This document shows, one piece after another, positions 1 through 8,774 of a DNA stretch of 64,000 nucleotides (the first letter of the stretch is position 1; each line of letters opens with the position of its first letter). The position numbers and the translations under genes were made by a program. The notes under the pieces were generated by a model. It worked only from the letters and a program-made list of their open reading frames with translations. It made no database searches and was not told where the DNA came from. The stretch comes from Clavaria fumosa (Eukaryota > Basidiomycota > Agaricomycetes > Agaricales > Clavariaceae): NCBI GenBank assembly GCA_951802425.1, contig OX637799.1, positions 3,348,001 to 3,412,000 of the forward strand, written 5' to 3'.

Positions 1-735
1 ATTAGTCCTGGAGGCGGTGGCAGGTGCAAGGCGTATTGGCGTGTGTGGTACACTTGGTCGGTGGGGTCGTTCGTACAGGTCGTGAGGATCATGGGGGAAG
101 CCAGGGTGAGAAGAGAACCAGGTCCGAAGGGGAGGTGGTTATGGGCAGACTTGTTATTATGTTATGACTCTCGTTACCAGGGGTCCTAGGCAGGCTAGCT
201 GAGTAGGAGGACAAGAGGGGTGGTATTCCAAATAACAAGTCTGGGGAATACATGTCATCTAATTACTTACTTATATACTCAAGTAGGAGTACAAGGTAAT
301 GATAGTAGTGTAGGGATTTGAGTGAGAGAGGTAATGACGGTCGTGCGTAGGGAGGGAATGAAGGTATCAAGGGAACGGTCACGTGGTAGCGGTGACGACG
401 AGAAGAGAAGCAACAGTTGGCAGGGAGATGGGGCACCGGTGGGAGGGAGGACAAGAGCGCCATAGGGATGGGACAATGGTAATGGACAAGGGAACAAGGA
501 AGTACCTGGATCCAGTCTAGCTTTGATGGTGCCAGGGTGACAGGCGTCATGGCATGACAGGATAATGACATCCTGCATTGACATTCCACCATGAAAATGG
601 GCCATTTCCTCAGTAGAGATCATGTGGTTAGTAGTCAGGTGATTGGGCGCTTACCAGTCATGTGATCGTAGGTTAGTGAGTCACATGTCCGGGATCCCAG
701 GCGCATCTCGTGACATGAGTGTGGTGGTCACCTGA
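1..735. other. No supported gene
   Basis: I see no coding region with recognisable motifs or consistent splice structure here. Short open frames on the minus strand have low-complexity Pro/Ser/Leu composition and look incidental. The stretch may hold downstream exons of the small minus-strand ORF that ends at 736, but no junction could be confirmed. Confidence 0.5.
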
Positions 736-1053
736 CTACGCACCATAACAGTCTTCCACATCTTCGCCACTCTCCGCAGCTGCGGGGAGAATTCTCCCAT
801 GCTCCTCAAGTGAGTCGAGATATACTTCATATGCTGAGTTGACCTGTTCTTCCAATGCAACAGGTCCTGTTTCCCATAATACATTGAAGATCTGTGTCAC
901 TGCCGCTCCCTTGGTGATTCTCCCATCTCGAAAGCACTTGACGATTTCGTCACATCGCACGTTTGTTGATGGGGTGCTTGGTAAGTCTGAGGCAGACACA
1001 GTTCTAGACGTTGGAGGAGGGTTGGTTCCGACTGCATCTGAGGTTGAGGTCAT
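736..1053 (-). CDS. Small hypothetical protein, possibly N-terminal exon of a TE-associated protein
   Basis: This is a 105-aa open frame starting at an ATG at 1053. It has a Ser/Thr/Pro-rich leader of about 30 residues. A helical segment follows (DEIVKCFRDGRITKGAAV, then EEQVNSAYEVYLDSLEEH). From memory, the layout resembles the N-terminal region of proteins encoded near retroelements in many Agaricomycetes, where a short helical 'exon' precedes a longer body; I could not confirm this. The frame ends near a possible GT donor (GGTGCGTAG), so the ORF may be the first exon of a longer gene running left, but no convincing second exon was found. It could also be a spurious frame. No function is proposed. 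Confidence 0.35.
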   Translation of the reverse strand: MTSTSDAVGTNPPPTSRTVSASDLPSTPSTNVRCDEIVKCFRDGRITKGAAVTQIFNVLWETGPVALEEQVNSAYEVYLDSLEEHGRILPAAAESGEDVEDCYGA

Positions 1054-1636
1054 GTAAACTGATCGAGGATGAATTTCTCAATAAAGTGCTCGCGATATGT
1101 ATGTGCTGCAATATGTGTGTGCTGCAATGCATGTGTGCTAACGGAATGAGGAGGCTCAGTAACACTACCGGCTACTGGAGATGAAGGAGGCGCACCTGGT
1201 GAGCAAGAGGAGAGGCTAGAGAGCCTTTCCCTTCGCTGCTCACCAGGGTAGGGCCAGCGGGGGTAAAGTCTCGGCTGAGACGTTTGCCGCAGCGAGCGGG
1301 ATACAGATAGTCCGGGCGCAGGTGAACTGAGTGTTTCGCCCAGCGTGGACAATGGGAGCCTCGCCCAGCTCGGGCATGCGGAGGCGTAGTCGATGTGTGC
1401 TGAGCCTCGCCCAGCGCGGGCATGCGGAGGCGAAGCGACGCTTGTCGCTGTGTGGGCTACCAGTGTCGTGCGTGCGAATGGTATTGCCGTGCGTGATTGA
1501 ACTACTGTACACAAACTTTAAATACGACACATGATTGTGGTTCATAACACAAGCTGGCTCTCTCGAAATTCTGAAATGCTTTGGAATCAACACATATTTA
1601 CCTATTCTCATCTATCCTATTCTCATCTATGAGATA
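1054..1636. other. Intergenic, GC-rich stretch with a short internal duplication
   Basis: A motif of about 30 bp containing CTCGCCCAGC and GGGCATGCGGAGGCG occurs twice between 1350 and 1435. Related sequence (CCTCGCCCAGCGGAGCG, then ATTGGACTACTGTA) appears near 18830-18920. The interval may therefore carry one copy of a diverged dispersed repeat. Overlapping open frames on both strands are low complexity and are not annotated. Confidence 0.4.
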
Positions 1637-1639
1637 TAT

Positions 1640-3079
1640 CTATGAGATATAGTCAGATCTCTTTGGCCATGCAGGCCTCGGAAAATCCAGTCTGTCATGG
1701 ACAGTGTCCTTGATGAAATGAGCAATGCATACCCTGTCCCCTTCCCATTGACAAACTTCATGGAAGAAAACCTTCCCACAGAGGGAGACCATTGTCCCAG
1801 GAGGATATGAGAGGGAAACTCCTAACTCTTGAACATCAAAAGTGGTTCCATGGTGTGCCCCAGCACTGAGAAGGAGGTCAAAGTGCGTTGGACAACCACC
1901 TTCATCCCTGTGACGAGGAGTCACCTGATTCACGATCACCTGCATTGCAGTGTATACCGATGGCCATAACTCGACATTTTGATACTTTTGAGCCATTTCG
2001 ACACCCTCTTTGATCTTGCCTATGGCCGCGAGCCCATAGTCATATAGTTCTGGAGTAATTAGTGCTGTGACACAGTTGCAGAGGAGCTCTACATCGGCAA
2101 TTGCTGTCATGAATGACTGGCCATGCAATGCCTGCGAACTTGTAGATGCTCTGAGCTTCTCATGAGGTTGCTATTAGAGATCATCAGTTTGTGCTATTGG
2201 ATGTCTCATTTGACACACATCTCGTAGTTGCATAAACCAACCAGCAGAGAATGCCAAAACACCAGCGCCAAAGACAGTGTTGTCTGGAGGGTTTAAACCC
2301 TGCAACCTCCAAGGCTTATCTCGGCCTGATGTCTTGTTCACAAGATTACTCTTGATCAGGGCTATAGCTCTGTTGCAGTCAGCCTAAATATTTCCATATA
2401 AGCAAAGATCAATTAAACATGAGCTCTACTCACGATTCGCAATGTTGAGATGATACCCAGCAGATGCCATAATATGATGTGGTTGAACTTGTCCACTACA
2501 ATTGCTGGCTCATCGATGTATCCTGAGCCATCTGGGATTCTGAATTTCTTCTTCAGACGAGCCAACTCATTATCTATCCTTGACTCATAGTCTCCTGCCA
2601 TATTGAGCTCCTTGATGTTGCTGATAAATCTTTCAACATCCCAATCTGTCTGAACTGGGAATGTAATTAGTTAACAGAGCCATGCAGCAACTAGGGACCA
2701 AGGGTATTTCAGTCAGCTCCATGTACTAGGGTTGAGCAAAGGATATGCAGCAGTAAGCGCTATCCTTTGGAAGTCTGCTTCTCCAAGCGGGGTGTGGTCA
2801 CTCAAGTCTAAAGTTGTCTTCAGTTCCTCAAGTTCAGCCCAAACTTTGAGCCTGGGATAAAATTGAGGTTATATTAAAAAATGACAGTTGGAGGATCACA
2901 TACTGTTTCTTCTTCAGGTTCTCTGTTGTATTGCCACAATGCCTACGCAAAATATCTTTCAACCAGGCCCAAATAGAGTCTTTTAGAGTGAGGGGTCCTG
3001 CCAGTGGGAAGGTCGATGAAGGTGCCAAAGGAGTGGAATGACCCGTCGTTTCCGATGCCTGTTTACGACGTCGCTTCAT
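1640..3079 (-). CDS. TET/JBP-family 2-oxoglutarate/Fe(II) dioxygenase, intact, five exons
   Basis: The model complement(join(1640..2131, 2219..2383, 2434..2645, 2727..2851, 2904..3079)) has four GT-AG introns, all in phase, and encodes 389 aa. The C-terminal exon carries the double-stranded beta-helix signature. The iron-binding H-x-D is TPRHRD (H300, D302). It is followed by LLLSAGAHHG, then PGTMVSLCGKVFFHE with the distal His H350, and GDRVCIAHF with the 2-oxoglutarate-binding Arg R359. This order and spacing match the fungal TET/JBP family, whose members oxidise 5-methylcytosine (or thymine in JBP). In basidiomycetes the family is greatly expanded and often linked to Kyakuja-Dileera-Zisupton (KDZ) transposons. 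The N terminus is basic (MKRRRKQ) and may be a nuclear localisation signal. All catalytic residues are present, so activity is plausible; the substrate is inferred. No KDZ transposase is visible nearby. The H3-tail-like gene lies 614 bp upstream on the same strand. Confidence 0.82.
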
Positions 3080-3692
3080 GGCTATTTGTGGAACAGTTGT
3101 GAAGATCAAGCTTACATGATGCCTTGCTAACCTTACCCAAACGAGATAAACACTACATTGTAAGAGAAACGTAGAAAAAACACATATTATACCACAAGAT
3201 ACACAACAACGAAAGTGAGCCTTGAACATGCCACGAGCCCGAATGCTCGTGCGGTGACCTCTGCCCACGGCGATGCAATACCAAGACCATATATTTCACA
3301 ACTGCCGAACCTGCGATGCACACTGTCACATATTAACAGAAGTACACCAGGACCACTCGCTGCACATACTTCTAAGCGGTACAAAGGGACTACTCACAGT
3401 GGCAAAATTCTTACAACAATCCAGCGCCTTTACATCCACCGGAAAAAACCCTGAAATGCCAAAACCTCCGAGCCTCCCAGGTCTTGACCTGTCAGAGACT
3501 CCAGACCCGACAGAACCCCCAGACCCGCCATAAATTAAAGCAATACCAACCACAATCCAAACGACAGACTCCTCCTTACCTATACAATACATCACACACA
3601 CATACTTCATGAAAAAACCGTGTCTTCATCATAGCTACATGTAGCGGTATAAAAATGCTGATTCAAAAAACAAAACAAAAACAAAACAAAAT
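3080..3692. other. Intergenic between the H3-tail-like gene and the TET/JBP gene
   Basis: About 610 bp separate the two minus-strand genes. The segment should hold the 3' region of the upstream gene and the promoter of the oxygenase gene. No clear TATA box or other defined site was recognised. Short open frames on both strands look incidental. Confidence 0.4.
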
Positions 3693-5367
3693 CTAGAACA
3701 TATGATAAAATTCACGCAGTGCTTTCCAGATCGTCTGGTAGCTGGCAGGTGAGCCATACAAAAGGCGCTTACCCCAGCCCAAATCTTTCCCTCTTGTTCC
3801 AGACAGGTCCAGATCCAGCCTCCCTGTCTGCTTCCGTCCTTTCCATCCACATAAACAAGAAATATTGTACATACCAGACTTCCCAGTATCAATGTTGATG
3901 GTCAGGGTGCGAACAGCGTGACAGATTGGACACTGGAGTGAGACCATCTCCCCAAGTGGGCGGATATCTTTGTGCCACCATACGTACTCGAGGCCTAGAA
4001 ACAGGAGAAGCACAATGAGGCTCGTATGGGCACCAAGGCCCTCTTCCTCCTTTAATAAGTCAGCGAGGATGCGAAGGACTGAATAGCACTCAACAAAATT
4101 TTTGATCACAAGTTTGAGGAGGAGTGCTGTGGCCAAGTGAGGATAGAAGTTGGCCTGGCCAAATCCAATTATGAAGCTGAAACACTGCCTGCTAATTATG
4201 AGTAATGAGAAGAATATTCAGTTAGACCACTCACGACTTTGCAAATTTTTGCATTGTGAAACTGGAGGCATCTGCCTCCCAGATGCCTCCACAAACCTCC
4301 ATGACTAATGTTGAGTGTGATTTTTTGGCGAATGACAAGAGGTCAGGCCCAATAATCTCATCCAGGAACTGAAGAGAGTCTTATTCAAAGCAATATTGAA
4401 AAATATTTATAAGGCACAACACCTATTTCGAGGGCTTGGCCAGTGGTGCAATGGAGATCACCACTGTCTGGATCGGTATGCATGTACAAAAAAACTAGAA
4501 GTTGTTTAACATGTTTCCTGAATAAATAAATATTAAATATTAAACTATGTTCTACAATAAAAAACAGACCTTACCAGCGAAGACTTTTCACAAAATTTGC
4601 CAATATCAACTGATGCCTCTCCAATGATTTAGTACTGGAAGGGACAACATCTAAATTCACTTCCAACTCAAAATACTCCCTCCCCTCCGATTCAGGGATG
4701 TACCACCCACTCAGGGTGTTTGCGACCAACTTGAACAGATCGCCTCTTTCAGTGATGGAATGAAGGCGAATGTTGACCAGTGCAATTGAAGAAGTGTTCT
4801 GGCGGGCATAATGGCCTCGAAGGGTGGTAGGCTGGACCAGGCCAAACACCTGGGGTACCAGCTTCTCGTCAAAGTAGAGGGGCTAGGGGGAAAATTCAGA
4901 TATAAAAAAAGGGTATAAAATAAATCGTACAAGGTACAGTTCACATCGGGCAGATGATCTGATATGACAGCTAACACACTTGAACTTTGTATTGGGCTGG
5001 GAGACCAAGTCTCGTCCCTCCAGGATGGCCAAACATTTGTCGCAGAGAGTTCGTGCACAGAAGTCGCAGTCGAGAGAGAGGCTGCCATTACCGCATCCAG
5101 AACACCACTGGGGATCAGAATATTTCTGGAGAAGTTCTACTCACCTTGTCATTTCCCTCCTTTTCCATTGCATCCACTGTAGGCTAATCTCATGATCAGT
5201 ACAATCAGTGGGGACAAAGTTGTTGTACTTATGTGAATATGGGGCAATATCAGTGCCTCTGGTGCTGCTGGTGCTGGGTTGGCTGGCTTAGGCTGAGCCT
5301 TGGCCAAGGTAACTCTTGTAGCACAGGCACCGCTCGATCTCTTCGCAGATTGTCTGGTTCTTGCCAT
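3693..5367 (-). CDS. H3-tail-like / eight-Cys zinc finger / CHAT-like / zinc-ribbon protein, intact, seven exons
   Basis: The model complement(join(3693..4176, 4235..4368, 4421..4517, 4575..4882, 4931..5107, 5145..5176, 5229..5367)) keeps one frame across six GT-AG introns and encodes 456 aa. Residues 1-22 (MARTRQSAKRSSGACATRVT, then LA) closely follow the histone H3 tail. Residues 59-104 form an eight-Cys finger: C59xxC62, C71xxC74, C79xxC82, C101xxC104 followed by His. An alpha/beta region follows with H232 in YMHTDPDSGDL after a hydrophobic strand, and C277 in LVMEVCGG after another strand. This strand-His...Gly / strand-Cys-Gly pattern recalls caspase/CHAT peptidases. At the C terminus C378xxC381 and C403xC405 form a ribbon. 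From memory, similar proteins are common and uncharacterised in Agaricomycetes. The molecular function is unknown. A nuclear, H3-mimicking, possibly proteolytic role is inference only. A decayed paralogue lies at 16714-18235. Confidence 0.75.
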
Positions 5368-6402
5368 GATTGAGGGCGAACAAGGTAGACTCGTCACGTG
5401 ATCTAATGCGGCGACGAAAGAGAACATATCACGTGACTTAAAATCCGTGCTGCAGCGCTGCCCGGCACATGTTCTACAATGTACATGGACTTCGAAGTCC
5501 AATTTTTATTTTTTTCTTGTAAATAAAATAATTACTCAGCTCAGTGGCAAGGCACCCCCAATGCGGGCCCTCATTGGGAGCACCCCACCACATGAACCGT
5601 TTACAATTTTTAATCTACAACTATGAGATGGCTAAGTCTATGGGGGAGGTCAGATGTCAAAGTCAAAGTCCAAAGGTCGGGTATGACTGACTGAAGAAAA
5701 TCAGTATGTGAGGAAAAAATACAAGTGCACGTACCGAAAAGCTTCACTACCTTTGGGTAGTTGAAACAAAGTTAATAGAGGAGAAAACACGCCAACGCAC
5801 TGCAGCGTCGAACAAAGGAAGGCCACCGAGGGCCAAAAACTGCCAATGCACTGCAGCATCGAACAAAGGAAGGCCACTGAGGGCCAAACACCTGACACAC
5901 TGCAGAGTCAAGGCATCAATTGCTAGGGGGGCAGAAGGAGGCAAAGGGCTGTATGCATCCAGCCCTTAGCTTCCCCCAGTCCCCTTCGCAGGAGAGAGTG
6001 CAAAGATGGGAGGGTGACTATAGTGGTAGAGGGGAAAGGATGGTGATGCGAGAAAAATGGAATGTGCCTTGTTTTGAACTTCCACATAGATGCCCACACT
6101 CATGATCATGTGACTGCCAACCTTGCCTAGTTTGGAATTTAACATCCCACACTCACAATCATGTGACCACCAAAGTTGCCTAGTTTGGATGTTTGACTTA
6201 CATAATCTTGACACTGTGCACCAAGCTCACACACATGTATATTGAGAATGGATTGAATTATATAAGTTAATTGATACAACTCTGAACAGAATGAAACTTG
6301 TGCATGGGAAGACAACAAATAAACTTACAGCACATAAACTTACAGTGTCCAGTTTGTCACATGATCATTACAAAATAATGTGATGCGACGCGAATGCCGA
6401 CT
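5368..6402. other. Intergenic with short tandem duplications
   Basis: No gene is supported. A near-palindrome (CCCAATGCGGGCCCTCATTGG) lies near 5558-5580. A unit of about 56 bp containing ACTGCAGC and GAACAAAGGAAGGCCAC is repeated in tandem at about 5791-5900. A unit of about 58 bp containing CCCACACTCA, ATCATGTGAC and TTGCCTAGTTTGG is repeated at about 6092-6190. These are simple local duplications of unknown origin. Confidence 0.45.
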
Positions 6403-6407
6403 GCAGG

Positions 6408-7110
6408 TGTCATGGTCCTAAGAAGGTTAGCAGCGAAGGGGTTAGCAGAGTGGAGTGGAGATGTCCTATCGGAGAAACAGAGAAGTAAACAAAAGGAAGG
6501 AGACTTATGGGACTGCGGCCTCAATGTATGTGTTGTGCCACCATGTATATACTTGTCCCTATTTATCAAACAAGAACAATACCTAAGAGAGGATCAGAAC
6601 ATAAGTCAAAACTCCAAAGTTGATCAGAGTCTGTCGGAGTTGGTTGGAGTTGGTCGGATGACATGGAGAACATTGAGGACGATGAGGACGAAAGCTCAGA
6701 GATATTTAGGATCAAGAGACGTTAATATTCAAACTGAGGAGCAGGGAGATACAGGTGGAAACTTATACTGCAAGGACAGAGTATAGGAGTAATGTGAAAC
6801 AATGTACTTATCAAATTACTAGGAGAGTTTCACCACATGTCCCTGTGCAATTTTCATGGAACAAAGAAACAACAACAAAAAAACGCGACTCCCATGGGTC
6901 AAGGGTATCCTCTCAATGGTAAACAGAATGAGGGGATGGAGGGAGAAGGTTCTAGAATGAAGTCCGAATGGTCTGAAGGCCGGCAGAGTAAGGTCCGAAT
7001 GAAGGTGCAGAGTGGAGCACATGGAATTACAGCGGAGCGGATCGGAGTTGGTACGGAGCCCGGAGTCCGGAGCGGGGATCATGCTTATGCAAGCGGATGG
7101 GGTCGTAACA
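6408..7110 (-). repeat. TE1 3' LTR (703 bp)
   Basis: This matches 13788-14513 except for a 23-bp segment missing after CCTATCGGAG and scattered substitutions. It follows the polypurine tract and is bounded on the left by the target duplication GCAGG. Confidence 0.92.
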
Positions 7111-7123
7111 GTATCCCCCTCTT
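7111..7123 (-). other. TE1 polypurine tract
   Basis: The coding strand reads AAGAGGGGGATAC directly before the 3' LTR (TGTTACGACC). This is the expected position for plus-strand priming. Confidence 0.65.
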
Positions 7124-7345
7124 AGGGTCAAACCCCTGAGACCCTGTGGCCAAAGTCCACTTGAACACATGGCTCCCATAACAAGTTAGTGTCAGAGTTT
7201 CACAGCATGTCGAGTGGAGTCCAAAATTTTTTTGGGGGTCAAAAGGCCGCGCGTGTCGTACAACACTTTTTCTCTTCTTTAACCTGCTACCATCATCACT
7301 AGCCCCTAGCACGGGCAATCTCTACTTTTTTCTTTAAAAGCCTCA

Positions 7346-8350
7346 ATGTCTCAAAACCCGAGCAAACCCGGAGTGGGGCCCAGCCGGCCTCCCCGCCCTC
7401 GACCATGCCCCGTGGTCGCCGTCCCCACGCAGTTGCGCGTGGAGGACAAGGACCCCGAGATCGCAGTCCTCATGCACCAGATCAAGGCACAGGAGGAGGA
7501 GGAGTGGAAGAAGAGGGAGGTCACGGACAAGATGCGGTGGGAGGAGATGGAGAGGGTGAGGGCGGTGGAGGTGAAGCGGAGGGCGGAGGAAATTGCGAAG
7601 GCGCAGGGGATGGGGAGGAAGCGGACGCCAGCCACGGAGTTGGACACGGAGCGTGCAGACTGCGCGCAATGTGTCCGGCTCGGGATGGGGTGTGTGTGGC
7701 TGAGCGGAGGGCGGGGCACCGCGTGTGTCGCATGTGCAGCGGCGAAGCAGTGGTGTGGGGGCGGAGAGGCGGAGGGGCCAGAGCGGAAGAAATTCCACTC
7801 CACACAGTTGAAGAAGACTGTGGTGGAGTCGGAGGAGGAGGTGAAGGAGGTGCGGGCGCCGCAGGCGGACATGGACAGGGCGGAGGCGGAGCGGACTGGG
7901 GTGGTGAGAACCATCTACGAGTTGGTGGTCCATGGGGTGTTCAAGTTGGAGGAGTGGTGGAAGGAGGCGAGGGCGGAGTGGAAGGAGATGAGGGCGGAGC
8001 GGAAGGCAGCGGCAGAGGATTGGAAGATCCTCCAGGAATTTCTGATGGGGAAGCAGGGAGTGGGGGAGGAGAAGGAGGAGGCGGAGAAGATGGTGGTGGA
8101 GGTGGCGGGCTCGGAAAAGGGGGTGGAAACGGAGGCGGAGAAGAGGGAGGCGGAGGAAGCGGGAGCGGAGAAAGACGTGGACGTGGAGAAAGTGGCAGAG
8201 AAGGGTGCGGAGGCGGAGAAAGTGGCAGAGAAGGGTGCGGAGGCGGAGAAAGGGGCAGAGGTGGAGGAGGGAGAAGTTGGAGCGGAGTCCGGGCTTAAGG
8301 AGCCCGAAGGAGTTTTACAAGCGTCGCCCGGCTCGCCCCCCTCCTCCTAA
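7346..8350 (+). CDS. Antisense ORF of TE1: Zn2Cys6-like cluster plus acidic coiled-coil protein
   Basis: An intact 334-aa ORF lies inside TE1 but on the strand opposite to gag-pol, between the chromodomain end and the 3' LTR. Cysteines C106, C109, C116, C127, C130 and C137 give C-x2-C-x6-C-x10-C-x2-C-x6-C, exactly the spacing of a fungal Zn(II)2Cys6 binuclear cluster (Gal4 type). The segment GRKRTP precedes the cluster. The rest is highly charged and helical (long E/K/R/A runs, residues 45-90 and 155-310) and probably coiled coil. It ends with a duplicated ten-residue unit (KVAEKGAEAE) from a 30-bp tandem repeat at 8189-8250. The first ATG follows a CTTTAAAAG box; TAA is followed by an A/T-rich stretch. 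Such antisense accessory ORFs occur, from memory, in related basidiomycete elements. A DNA-binding role is inferred. The ORF could alternatively be a captured host gene. Confidence 0.6.
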   Translation: MSQNPSKPGVGPSRPPRPRPCPVVAVPTQLRVEDKDPEIAVLMHQIKAQEEEEWKKREVTDKMRWEEMERVRAVEVKRRAEEIAKAQGMGRKRTPATELDTERADCAQCVRLGMGCVWLSGGRGTACVACAAAKQWCGGGEAEGPERKKFHSTQLKKTVVESEEEVKEVRAPQADMDRAEAERTGVVRTIYELVVHGVFKLEEWWKEARAEWKEMRAERKAAAEDWKILQEFLMGKQGVGEEKEEAEKMVVEVAGSEKGVETEAEKREAEEAGAEKDVDVEKVAEKGAEAEKVAEKGAEAEKGAEVEEGEVGAESGLKEPEGVLQASPGSPPSS

Positions 8351-8774
8351 AAAAATAAAATAAAATAATCTACATTGTATTTATTGTTTCTTTTATTGTT
8401 TTCTTTTTATAAATTTTTTGTTTTTTATCTTTGAACTTGAGTGAAAAGTAAGTGGAGTGAAAGGAAAATAAAGTAAGACAAGACAGAGAAGACAAAGAGA
8501 GATTCGGAGTTGGACTAGGAAGAAAAAATAAAAAGTTCTGAGTTTTTGGAGAAAAGGAATCAGGAGAAAGGAGGTTTTTTTAGAGTTTTCAGAGTTTTCA
8601 GAGAAAGGAACAGAGAGAGAGATGGAGAGACAGAGAGACGGAAATACAGATTTTTTTTTTTTTTTTTTGTTTCAGAGAAGACAGAGAAAAGAGATGGAGT
8701 AGTATAGAATGGAAAATGTACGTAAGTAGAAACATAAGAGAAATTTTGGGGTATTGGAGTGAATGGAGAAAGGT

